Assembly: GCA_016874675.1 (NCBI GenBank)
Contig: VGTL01000013.1
Coordinates: forward strand, 1 to 51,479
Length of the DNA: 51,479 nucleotides
From: Methanobacteriota archaeon
GTDB lineage: Archaea; Thermoplasmatota; DTKX01; VGTL01
Reading direction: 5' to 3'
Shown here: positions 7,143 through 14,717 of the stretch, piece after piece
Layout of the letters: each line of letters opens with the position of its first letter
How positions within the stretch are numbered: position 1 is the stretch's first letter
The notes under the pieces: generated by a model
Told to the model about the DNA's origin: nothing
What the model saw: only the letters and a program-made list of their open reading frames with translations
Databases searched by the model: none
Made by a program: the position numbers and the translations under genes

Positions 7143-10100
7143 ATGTCGCTCGCCCCGGGAAGGATGGTCGGGAGGGAGGCGGAGCTCCGAAAGCTCTCCG
7201 AGCGGCTGGAGGCCGCGAGGGTGGGCAACGGTTCGACCGTCATTATATGCGGCGAGACCGGGATAGGCAAGACGCGCCTTCTGGACGAGCTCGCCTCCTC
7301 GGCCGTGGGCGTCCGGATGCTGCGCGGCTCGTGCCTGCTCGAGTCCGCCTCGCCGTTCCTGCCTTTCAGGGAGGCGCTGGCCTCCGGGGGCCTGGGCGCC
7401 CTTCTCGCCGGCGGCCAGAGCCCCCGGCTCGAGGCCGTCTACCTCATCAGCCTCCAGGGGCTGCTCCTGGGCAAGGCGGAGCGCAGGAGCACCGACTTCG
7501 ACGCCGACGTGTTCTCCTCGATGCTCCACGCCGTGGAGTCCTTCGTGCAGGATTCGCTTTCCCGCTTCTCCGGCCGGGAGACCCAAGACGGCCTGAACAG
7601 CATGGGCTACGGCCGGTACACCATCCTCCTCCAGAAGTGCCGGCTCTTCTCGATGGTCGCGATGATCTCCGGCCAGCGCAACGAGTTCCTGATAGAGGAC
7701 CTGGGGGCGGCCTCGGGTACCATCCTGCGCGACTTCGGCTCCAAAATTGAATACTGGAACGGCATAGTCGACCGGGTGAAGGGCATAGAGGGCCCGCTGG
7801 AGGCGCTGCTCTCTTCGGGCAAGTACGACGGCATAGACTACGCCCGGGACGACCCGAGGCTGCGCCAGGCCAACATAATGGAGAACGTCGCCCGCGGGCT
7901 TGAGCGCGAAAGCCGCGCCTTCCCGGTCTGCCTCGTGCTCGAGGACCTGCAGTGGTCCGATCCCTCTTCACTGGCCCTGCTCCACTTCCTGTCGCGCAAC
8001 ACGCGACGGGACCCGGTGCTCCTGATCGGCACCTACCGGCCGGAGGACCTCCTGCCGTCGCCGGACGGCTCGGAGCACCCCCTCCTGGCCTTCCTGCGCA
8101 CGGCCGCCTCCGAAAACCTCCTCGAGCGCACCGAGCTCGGGAGGCTGGGCCCGGAGCACACCGACGAGATGGTCCGGGACGTGCTCGGTCCCTCGGAGCT
8201 GCCGCCGGAGTTCACCGCGCAGGTCCACCGGGAGACCGACGGCAACCCGATGTTCGTTTTGGAGCTTCTGCGCCTCTACGAGCAGGAGGGCGCCGTATTC
8301 CGGGAGGGCGGCGCCTGGCGCGCCCGGGAGGCGTGCACCACCTGCGCCCCGGCGCGGGTCAACGAGGTGGTTCTGAGGAGGCTGGGCCGGCTCTCCCAGG
8401 AGCAGCGCGACGTCTTGGACTGCGCCAGCGTCATCGGGCTGGAGTTTTCGGCCGACCTCCTGGGCCGGGCGCTGGACCTCAACCGGCTCAGGCTCCTGCG
8501 CACCCTCAAGGAGCTCGAGGACCCGCACCGCCTGGTCCGGGCCCGCCAGGACCGCTACCGCTTCGACCAGACCCGGGTGCGCGAGCTCCTCTACTCAGGG
8601 CTGGGCCCGGACCTCCGCCGGGAGTACCACCGCCTCGTGGCGGCGGCTATGGAGGGGGCGGCGCCGGAGGGCCCGGCCGCAGAGGAGCTGGCCTACCACT
8701 ACATGAAGGGCGGGGAGCCGGCCAAGGCCGTCCCGCTCCTGGCCGCCGCCGGCGACCGCGCCCGGAGGGAGTACGCCAACCCGGAGGCCCTGAGATACTA
8801 CACGGACGCCCTGGATCTCATGGGCGCGGACCCGCAGTACGCCGGCGACATCGCCGGGCTCCAGGACCGCTCGGGCGAGGTGCTCTCGGCCACGGGGGAC
8901 TTCGACCGGGCCGTGGAGCGCTACCGGAAGGCCCTGGCGGTGCTGACCTCGGGCCGGCTCGGCTGGGGCCCGCCGGCGCGCCTGCGCGCGGCCGCGGTGA
9001 TGCGCCGGATGTCCGAATCCCTTGAGAAGAAGGGCGACCTCGAGAGCGCCGAGCACGGGCTGGAGAGCGCCCTCCAGATGCTCGGGGAGGACGACCCCGC
9101 CGAGAGGGGCCGGGCGCTCCTGGGGAAGGGCGTGCTGCGCTGGAAGCAGGGCGACTACGCAGGCGCCGATGCGTTCATAAGGGAGTCGCTGGGGGCGCTC
9201 GGGACGGCCGGCGCCGACCGCAAGGACCTCTCCAAGGCGCACAACCTGGCGGGCCTCGTGGCCCAGAGCCGGGGCGACTACGACGGCGCCCTCCTGGAGT
9301 TCCAAACAAGCCTGGACATCGACCTCTCGACGGGGGACCTTCGCAGCGCCATCTCCACCCGGAACAACATCGGCGTCGCCCTGTGGAACAAGGACGACTA
9401 CGACCGGGCCTTGCGCATCTTCGAGGAGAACCTGGCCAGCATCGAGAAGGTGGGGGACCGGCACGCCCTGGGGAACACCCTGAACAACCTGGGCCTCATC
9501 CAGTGGAACCGCGGCCGGTACGCGCAGGCGCGCGAGTGGCACCTGAAGAGCCTGGCGGTCCGGGAGCGCATCGGCGACCGGCCGGGCATCGCCTCCTGCC
9601 TGAACAACCTGGGCCTGGTGGACTGGGGGCTCGGCGAGCACGCCTCGGCGCTCCAAAGCTTCGGGCGGTGCCTGGCGCTGCGAGAGGAGCTCGGCGACCG
9701 CAGCGGGACCGCGGTGGTGCTCAACAACATCGGCAACGTCCTGGCGGACCGCTCGCGCTACGGCGAGGCCCTGGACCACTACCGCCGGAGCCTGGCCATA
9801 TCGGAGGAGCTGGGCGACCGCCAGGGGATAGCCATCGCCCTGAACAACCTGGGCGACGTCTCCTCGAGGCTGGGCCGGATGGACGAGGCGTTCGGCCACC
9901 ACCAGAGGTCCGTCGGGATCCTCGAGAGCATCGGCGACATCCAGGGCGTGGCCGTGGCCTACAACAACATCGGCAACCTGTACATCGAGAAGGGCGAGTA
10001 CGACCGGACGCTCGAGTACTTCGAGAAGAGCCGGGCCATCATCGAGAGGATAGGCGACGAGAGGGGGCTCGCGGTGGCGCTCAACAACCTGGGGGACCTC

Positions 10101-10613
10101 CACTACTACAAGGGAGAGCCGGCGAGGGCGGAGGAGCTCTACCTTCAGAGCGTGGCCATCGCGGAGAGGACGGGCGACCGGCGGATACTGGTGGAGAACT
10201 TCTGCGGGCTGGCCGAGGCGCGCCTCCGGCAGGGCGACCTGGAGGGGGCGGCCTCCCACGCGAGCACGGCCAACGAGATGTCCCGGGCGGTCGGGCTGCG
10301 CGAGAACGAGGGCTGGAGCCTGCGCATACTGGGCCGCGTGTACGGCAAGCAGGGCAAGTGGATGAAATGCATGGAGCTTTTGGACCAGGGGGTCAGGCTC
10401 TACCGGGAGATCGGCCTGGAGGCCGAGGAGGGGGACGCCCTCCTGGAGATAGGCGAGGCCTACCTCGAGAGGGGGGAGCTCGAGAAGGCCGGGGACTGCC
10501 TCGAGAAGGCGGCCGACATCTTCGAGAGGCGGGGGATGGCGGCGAAGGCCGAGCGCGCCCGGGTGTCGCTAGAGAAGATGGGGTCGCCGGGCGCCGCCGC
10601 CGACAACCACTGA
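7143..10613 (+). CDS. STAND-like ATPase with an inserted Roadblock-like domain and a TPR array
   Basis: A 1156-residue soluble protein. The AAA_16 ATPase has Walker A GETGIGKT (37-44) and Walker B CLVLEDLQWSD (about 260-270), with sensor-type GTYRPEDL nearby and a winged region to about 500. Between the Walker motifs, residues about 95-225 form an extra domain that matches the cytoplasmic tail of the kelch protein at 43966-49512: DADVFSSMLHAVESFVQDS against DADLMASMLTAVKAFIKES, and MGYGRYTILLQKCR against MEYGENKILLQKGR. The rest (about 560-1150) is a superhelix with eleven or so 40-residue TPRs, many with the signature GDRxGIAxxLNNLG. The layout resembles MalT/AfsR-type signal ATPases, but no DNA-binding domain is seen at either end, so the output is probably protein-based. 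A leaderless promoter lies at 7108-7119. Confidence 0.87.
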   Translation: MSLAPGRMVGREAELRKLSERLEAARVGNGSTVIICGETGIGKTRLLDELASSAVGVRMLRGSCLLESASPFLPFREALASGGLGALLAGGQSPRLEAVYLISLQGLLLGKAERRSTDFDADVFSSMLHAVESFVQDSLSRFSGRETQDGLNSMGYGRYTILLQKCRLFSMVAMISGQRNEFLIEDLGAASGTILRDFGSKIEYWNGIVDRVKGIEGPLEALLSSGKYDGIDYARDDPRLRQANIMENVARGLERESRAFPVCLVLEDLQWSDPSSLALLHFLSRNTRRDPVLLIGTYRPEDLLPSPDGSEHPLLAFLRTAASENLLERTELGRLGPEHTDEMVRDVLGPSELPPEFTAQVHRETDGNPMFVLELLRLYEQEGAVFREGGAWRAREACTTCAPARVNEVVLRRLGRLSQEQRDVLDCASVIGLEFSADLLGRALDLNRLRLLRTLKELEDPHRLVRARQDRYRFDQTRVRELLYSGLGPDLRREYHRLVAAAMEGAAPEGPAAEELAYHYMKGGEPAKAVPLLAAAGDRARREYANPEALRYYTDALDLMGADPQYAGDIAGLQDRSGEVLSATGDFDRAVERYRKALAVLTSGRLGWGPPARLRAAAVMRRMSESLEKKGDLESAEHGLESALQMLGEDDPAERGRALLGKGVLRWKQGDYAGADAFIRESLGALGTAGADRKDLSKAHNLAGLVAQSRGDYDGALLEFQTSLDIDLSTGDLRSAISTRNNIGVALWNKDDYDRALRIFEENLASIEKVGDRHALGNTLNNLGLIQWNRGRYAQAREWHLKSLAVRERIGDRPGIASCLNNLGLVDWGLGEHASALQSFGRCLALREELGDRSGTAVVLNNIGNVLADRSRYGEALDHYRRSLAISEELGDRQGIAIALNNLGDVSSRLGRMDEAFGHHQRSVGILESIGDIQGVAVAYNNIGNLYIEKGEYDRTLEYFEKSRAIIERIGDERGLAVALNNLGDLHYYKGEPARAEELYLQSVAIAERTGDRRILVENFCGLAEARLRQGDLEGAASHASTANEMSRAVGLRENEGWSLRILGRVYGKQGKWMKCMELLDQGVRLYREIGLEAEEGDALLEIGEAYLERGELEKAGDCLEKAADIFERRGMAAKAERARVSLEKMGSPGAAADNH

Positions 10614-10652
10614 CAGCTATCCTCAAATACGCACCCTGCGATTACCGGGCCG

Positions 10653-11444
10653 GTGTCTGAGATGGCCTACGAGAATGTCTCGGTCTCCAAGGAGGAGGGC
10701 ATCGGGATCGTCACGGTGAACCGGCCGAAGGCGCTCAACGCGCTCAACGCGGCCACGCTGAGGGAGCTTTCGGCGGCGTTCGACGAGATGGCGCAGGCGG
10801 CCGACGTCAGGGCGGTCGTACTGACGGGCGGCGGGGACCGCGCCTTCGTCGCCGGGGCCGACATCTCCGAGATGGTCGGATACGCGCCGATGGACGCCGA
10901 GCTCTTCGCGGCGCTGGGCCAGGGCGTGATGTTCAAAATCGAGCGCCTGCCCAAGCCCGTCATCGCCGCCGTGCACGGGTTCGCCCTGGGCGGCGGCTGC
11001 GAGCTGGCGATGGCCTGCGACATCAGAATCGCCTCGGACAAGCTGAGGATAGGCCAGCCCGAGGTGAAGCTGGGCATCCCGCCGGGGTTCGGCGGCACGC
11101 AGCGCCTGGCCCGCATCGTCGGCCCCGGCAAGGCCAAGGAGATGATATTCTCGGGCGACATGTACGACGCGGCGGAGGCGCTCAGGATAGGCCTGGTGGA
11201 CCGGGTGGTCCCGTTCGAGAAGCTGATGGAGGAGGCCAAAAAGCTCGCAAGGACCATCGCATCCCGCGGCGAGGTGGCCGTGCGCCTCTCGAAGGACGCC
11301 ATCAACGCCGGGATGGACGTGGACATCGAGAGCGGCTGCATGCTGGAGCGCAAGGCGTTCGGCATGTGCTTTGCGAGCCGGGACCGGCTGGAAGGGATGA
11401 AGGCGTTCCTGGAGAAGAGGGAGCCGAGGTTTTCGGGCAAGTGA
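10653..11444 (+). CDS. enoyl-CoA hydratase/isomerase family protein (crotonase)
   Basis: Hydrates trans-2-enoyl-CoA to 3-hydroxyacyl-CoA, the step before the dehydrogenase at 5956. From the GTG start, the oxyanion-hole segments AFVAGADISEM (64-74) and HGFALGGGCELAMACD are present, and both catalytic glutamates are in place: Glu117 and Glu137 (in GQPEVKLGIPPGFGGTQRL), twenty residues apart as in true hydratases. Length 263 is typical. Two starts are possible: GTG 10653 and ATG 10662. A TATA-like TCAAATAC (10623-10630) is about 27 bases before the GTG, favouring GTG on a leaderless message. Exact chain-length preference cannot be read from sequence. Confidence 0.92.
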   Translation: MSEMAYENVSVSKEEGIGIVTVNRPKALNALNAATLRELSAAFDEMAQAADVRAVVLTGGGDRAFVAGADISEMVGYAPMDAELFAALGQGVMFKIERLPKPVIAAVHGFALGGGCELAMACDIRIASDKLRIGQPEVKLGIPPGFGGTQRLARIVGPGKAKEMIFSGDMYDAAEALRIGLVDRVVPFEKLMEEAKKLARTIASRGEVAVRLSKDAINAGMDVDIESGCMLERKAFGMCFASRDRLEGMKAFLEKREPRFSGK

Positions 11445-11482
11445 GAGGCCCTCAGGCCCCCGCACCCTGGACCCTCATCCAA

Positions 11483-11893
11483 TCACGCCAGGAACACCTG
11501 CACCTCGTCCACCTTCTTGACGGACTGCAACCCGTCGATGGCCTTCCTCACCCTCTCAGCCGCCCCCCTGAAGACGAGTATCTCGCAGCAGCGGGTGCTC
11601 TTCACCTCGAAGTCGCAGTGGGTGTACGACCTGAAGATGTCCGTGAACCCGTGCCTGAGCTCCGACACGCCGTGCTCGGCCGCGTGGTCGTATATGAGAA
11701 TGATGACGCCTTCCGATATCCCGACGAGCCTTTCCAGCCTCTCGTTGTTCTTGAGCAGAAGCCGCACGCCGTCGCGAATCAGCTCCGAGCGCGTCGGGTA
11801 CCCTATCGCCCTCGAGGTCGCGTCCAGTTTCCTCACGAGCTCCCGGGGCAGGCTGAACGACAGTATCTCGGTCCCGTTCCTCTTGCTTGTCAT
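11483..11893 (-). CDS. NikR-family RHH metal regulator with altered ligand set
   Basis: A 136-residue regulator with an N-terminal ribbon-helix-helix (FSLPRELVRKLDATSRAIGY, SRSELIR-like second helix) and a C-terminal ACT-like sensing domain, the NikR architecture. Canonical NikR uses His, His-x-His and Cys for nickel. Here His81 and Cys102 (followed by Cys103) are kept, but the His-x-His strand reads His92-Cys93-Asp94-Phe95-Glu96, so at least one histidine is replaced by an acidic residue. Its ATG overlaps the permease stop by 4 bases (ATGA), making it the last gene of the zinc-type uptake operon. It probably controls this operon in response to a metal other than, or in addition to, nickel. 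The metal is inference. Confidence 0.82.
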   Translation of the reverse strand: MTSKRNGTEILSFSLPRELVRKLDATSRAIGYPTRSELIRDGVRLLLKNNERLERLVGISEGVIILIYDHAAEHGVSELRHGFTDIFRSYTHCDFEVKSTRCCEILVFRGAAERVRKAIDGLQSVKKVDEVQVFLA

Positions 11894-12723
11894 GTGGCAT
11901 CCCCCAGCCTCGAATACACGGTCGTGACGGCCGCCACGGCCATCGCGGTGAATATTATCGCGGCGGAGGCGGCGATGTTGGCCACCGCCGACACGATCAC
12001 GCCCGTGGTGACGGACGCCGCGGACGCCGCTATCGCAAAGAGCATCGTCCCGCGAAACGACAGTCGAAGCTGCATCGCCGCCACGCCGGGCAGGATGAGC
12101 AGCGCCGTGACGAGCAGTATGCCGATTATCTTTATGGAGAGGGCCACCGTGAGCGCCACCAGGATGTTGAATGCGAAGTCTATCCTCTCCACGGGGATGC
12201 CCGACACGCGCGCCGCCTTCTCGTCGAAGGTGATGGAGAGCACCTCCTTGTGCAGGGCCAGAAGGAACACAAGCACCCCGGCGGCGAGGCCCGCCGAGAT
12301 GAGCAGGTCCTGGGCGTCTATCGTCAGCACCGAGCCGAAAAGATAGGTGAAAAGGTCGACGTTGAACCCGCCCGACAGGCTCAGGAGCACGAGCCCCAGC
12401 GAGAGCCCGAAGGCGACCACAATCCCTATCGCAGCGTCCGAGTTGGCGATGCCCCGGCGCCGGAGCCAGCCGATGAAGAGCGTCGCCGCGACCGAGAGCA
12501 GCAGGGCCGTGTACACGGGGTACACGCCGATAAACAGGCCCAGCGCTATCCCGCCGAACGAGACGTGCGCTATGCCCTCCCCGATAAGGGCCTCGCGGCG
12601 AAGGAGCATGAAGAGCCCGATGGCGGCGCAGGTGGCCGCCGCGAGCGTCCCGCCCAGGACGGCGTACTGCATGAACTGATAGCCGAAGAGCGACGGGATG
12701 TCCGAAAACGGAATGCCGCTCAC
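11890..12723 (-). CDS. znuB: zinc/manganese ABC transporter permease
   Basis: A 277-residue ABC-3 family membrane permease with about eight to nine hydrophobic helices, starting near YAVLGGTLAAATCAAIGLFM and including the family segment ALIGEGIAHVSFGGIALG and the late ALLILPGVAAMQL. A much longer open frame exists upstream but only overlaps the ATPase gene. The true start is GTG 12723: it overlaps the ATPase stop as GTGA, and AAGGAGGA lies six bases upstream as a strong Shine-Dalgarno site. The permease delivers metal across the membrane using the ATPase at 12720-13496 and the binding protein at 13493-14461. The symbol follows the His-rich zinc-type binding protein; manganese remains possible. 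Confidence 0.88.
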   Translation of the reverse strand: MSGIPFSDIPSLFGYQFMQYAVLGGTLAAATCAAIGLFMLLRREALIGEGIAHVSFGGIALGLFIGVYPVYTALLLSVAATLFIGWLRRRGIANSDAAIGIVVAFGLSLGLVLLSLSGGFNVDLFTYLFGSVLTIDAQDLLISAGLAAGVLVFLLALHKEVLSITFDEKAARVSGIPVERIDFAFNILVALTVALSIKIIGILLVTALLILPGVAAMQLRLSFRGTMLFAIAASAASVTTGVIVSAVANIAASAAIIFTAMAVAAVTTVYSRLGDAT

Positions 12724-13496
12724 CGGAAATCCTCCTTGCACTCGTGCCGGTGATACACGATGTTGAAGTGCTCGCCGTAGACCTTCTTGAGCACCTCCTC
12801 CTCGGCGTGACCGTCGACCGGGGAGGAATAGACCACCCGGTTGACGCAAAGCACCCTGGACATGCGGCAGAAGACGGTCGAGAGGTCGTGGGACACGACG
12901 AGCACCGTGACGCCCCGCTGACGGTGGAGCTCGGAGAGCTTGCCGTAGAACCGCTCCAGCGCCGTGGCGTCCATGCCCCGCTCGGGCTCGTCGAGGACCA
13001 GGAGCTCCGGGCTGCGCACCAGCGCCCGCGCCACCACCACGCGCTGCCGCTGTCCCCCGGAGAGCTCGCCCACGCGCTTTTTGGCGATGTCCGAGATGCC
13101 CATGAACCCGAGCTCCTCGTCCACCCGCCTCCACTGGGCGGCGCGCAAGGGCCGGCCGGTGTTCTTGCCGGAGACCAGGCCTATCCCGACGAGCTCCCGC
13201 ACGGTCAGGGGGAACCTGTCGTCGTAGTTCGTGGCGTCTTGGGAGATGTAGCCCACCTTCTCCCAGTCTTTGAACTCGTGCAACCGGACGCCGTACATCC
13301 ATATCTCGCCCTTGGAGCGCGGGAGCAGCCCGAGCAGCGCCTGGACGAGGGTGGTCTTGCCGCCCCCGTTGGGGCCGACGATGCCCACGAAGTCCCCCCT
13401 CTCGATGGAGAAGGCGGCCCGCTCTATGACCACCGCCCCGTTGCGCCGGACCTCGAGGTTCTCCGCGCGGATGGCCGGCGCCGCTTCTCCGGTCAT
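12720..13496 (-). CDS. znuC: zinc/manganese ABC transporter ATPase
   Basis: A 258-residue ABC ATPase that powers metal import. Walker A GPNGGGKTT is at 41-49, the Q-loop is near YISQDA, the signature is LSGGQRQR, Walker B is LLVLDEP and the switch histidine is in VVSHDLS. The residue after LDEP is Glu rather than the usual Thr/Phe. The C-terminus ends in YHRHECKEDF, a His-x-His-x-Cys cluster that could bind metal and is not a standard part of the fold. Start ATG 13496 overlaps the binding-protein stop (ATGA), and its stop overlaps the permease start (GTGA), showing tight translational coupling. Confidence 0.92.
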   Translation of the reverse strand: MTGEAAPAIRAENLEVRRNGAVVIERAAFSIERGDFVGIVGPNGGGKTTLVQALLGLLPRSKGEIWMYGVRLHEFKDWEKVGYISQDATNYDDRFPLTVRELVGIGLVSGKNTGRPLRAAQWRRVDEELGFMGISDIAKKRVGELSGGQRQRVVVARALVRSPELLVLDEPERGMDATALERFYGKLSELHRQRGVTVLVVSHDLSTVFCRMSRVLCVNRVVYSSPVDGHAEEEVLKKVYGEHFNIVYHRHECKEDFR

Positions 13497-14461
13497 GCGC
13501 CCTCCGCCCCCAGCCCGATGGCGAGGTTTTCGATGTTTTGGCGCTGTATCTCGAAATAGTCCATCCCCGAGTGGGGGCCGGACCTCCCGTGTATGCCGTC
13601 CAGGACGAGCACCCGCACCTCCCGGCCGGACCGCCGCGTCACCTCCCCGGCGATGGTCTCCATGTAGCGGTCCGAGTAGACGGGCTCCCCGAAGACGACC
13701 GGCAGGTCGTGCTCCAAGACGACGTCCACGAGCTCTGCGATCTTGGCGGCGCCGGGCTGCTCGTCGGGCGAGAGGCCCAGGACCGATTCGGCCGTGAAGT
13801 TGTACCGGCCTGCCAGGTAGTCGAAGCCCTCGTGCGTCGTCACTATAGTGTCGCGGGTGCGGTTGGCGAGCGCCTCGCGGTATTCGGCGTCCAGCGCGTC
13901 CAGGCGCGCCTTGAGGTCATTGGCGTTCGAGGCGTAGTAGGCGGCGTTGGCCGGGTCGGCCCGGACGAAGCCGCCGAGGATGTTGTCCACCTGCATCGCG
14001 GCGAGCACGGGGTCGATCCAGACATGCGGATTGAGGCCGTGGCCGTGCTCGCCGCCGTGGTTGTCGCCCTCCTCCTCCACGATCGGCAGGCCCTTGACGG
14101 CCTCGACCACCGTCATCCGGTGGCGGTTCTGGAGCGAGCCCAGGAGGTCCTCCACCCACGGCTCCAGGTCGGCGCCGTTGTAGATGAAGAGGCGCGCCCT
14201 GTCGGCGTTGACGATGTCGGCGGGGCGCGGCTCCCAGCTGTGGGGCTCGGAGTTGAAGGGGATGAGCGGCTCGACCCGCGCCCGGTCGCCGCCTATCTCT
14301 TCGGAGAAGTAGTACAGCGGGTAGAAGGTGGCCACGACGCGCAGCCGGCCGTCGCCGCCGGCGGCGTCCGGCGAGGCGAGGTACCCCGCCGCCAGAAGGA
14401 GCAGCAGGGCGACCGCCAATGAGGCCAGGAAGACCTTCTGCCGGGAATTCACGACATGCAT
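13493..14461 (-). CDS. znuA: zinc-type metal ABC transporter binding lipoprotein/periplasmic-type protein
   Basis: A 322-residue cluster A-I solute-binding protein exported by an N-terminal signal (VFLASLAVALLLLLAAGYLA). Metal ligands expected for the family are visible: His74 in NSEPHSWEP, His146 in NPHVWID, His210 in TTHEGFDY and an acidic residue near 259 or 288. A charged His-rich loop (about 129-142, GDNHGGEHGHG) precedes NPHVWID; this loop is characteristic of zinc-specific members. ATG 14461 or GTG 14452 could start it; TATA spacing from the copy at 14475-14485 fits GTG 14452 better. It is the first gene of a four-gene operon ending with a NikR-like regulator. Confidence 0.88.
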   Translation of the reverse strand: MHVVNSRQKVFLASLAVALLLLLAAGYLASPDAAGGDGRLRVVATFYPLYYFSEEIGGDRARVEPLIPFNSEPHSWEPRPADIVNADRARLFIYNGADLEPWVEDLLGSLQNRHRMTVVEAVKGLPIVEEEGDNHGGEHGHGLNPHVWIDPVLAAMQVDNILGGFVRADPANAAYYASNANDLKARLDALDAEYREALANRTRDTIVTTHEGFDYLAGRYNFTAESVLGLSPDEQPGAAKIAELVDVVLEHDLPVVFGEPVYSDRYMETIAGEVTRRSGREVRVLVLDGIHGRSGPHSGMDYFEIQRQNIENLAIGLGAEGA

Positions 14462-14474
14462 ATTCTGGCGGTGG

Positions 14475-14506
14475 TTAATAAATATTTGCCGATAATTAAT
14501 AAATAT
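14475..14506 (-). promoter_or_regulatory. duplicated TATA/operator element upstream of znuA
   Basis: TTAATAAATAT occurs twice, at 14475-14485 and 14496-14506, exactly 21 bases (two helical turns) apart. One copy must serve as TATA; the other may be an operator half-site for the operon's RHH regulator or a second TATA. From the downstream copy the expected start site falls at GTG 14452. Confidence 0.55.
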
Positions 14507-14534
14507 GGGGTTGGGGGATCCCGCGGTGTTCGAG

Positions 14535-14576
14535 CTGACAGAAAAGCTATTTAACAGATACATCCTTTTCTGTCAG
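14535..14576. promoter_or_regulatory. 12-bp perfect inverted repeat around a TATA-like site
   Basis: CTGACAGAAAAG (14535-14546) and CTTTTCTGTCAG (14565-14576) enclose CTATTTAA, a TATA candidate. An ATG follows at 14578, and the large lipoprotein gene starts at 14718. The dyad could be an operator or an RNA hairpin at the edge of the lower-GC block. The short frame from ATG 14578 has no recognisable product. Confidence 0.5.
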
Positions 14577-14717
14577 GATGGACCGCAATAGAGTATTGTC
14601 ATCGCTCTGTAACGATGCCGACCGTGGCAGCACTCCATCCATGACCGAACTGGCCCTGGGAATGACCCAGGAATTGCACAAAGGCCACACCCCGGTACTT
14701 ATGTTGGAGGAAGGTCA

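Noticed and set aside
8595-10259. 554-residue minus-strand frame opposite the ATPase/TPR gene
   Set aside because: Regular periodicity in it mirrors the TPR repeats of the plus strand; no domain is recognisable.
11890-13302. 470-residue version of the zinc permease
   Set aside because: The extra N-terminal part is a shadow of the ATPase gene. GTG 12723 has a strong ribosome site and the GTGA overlap.
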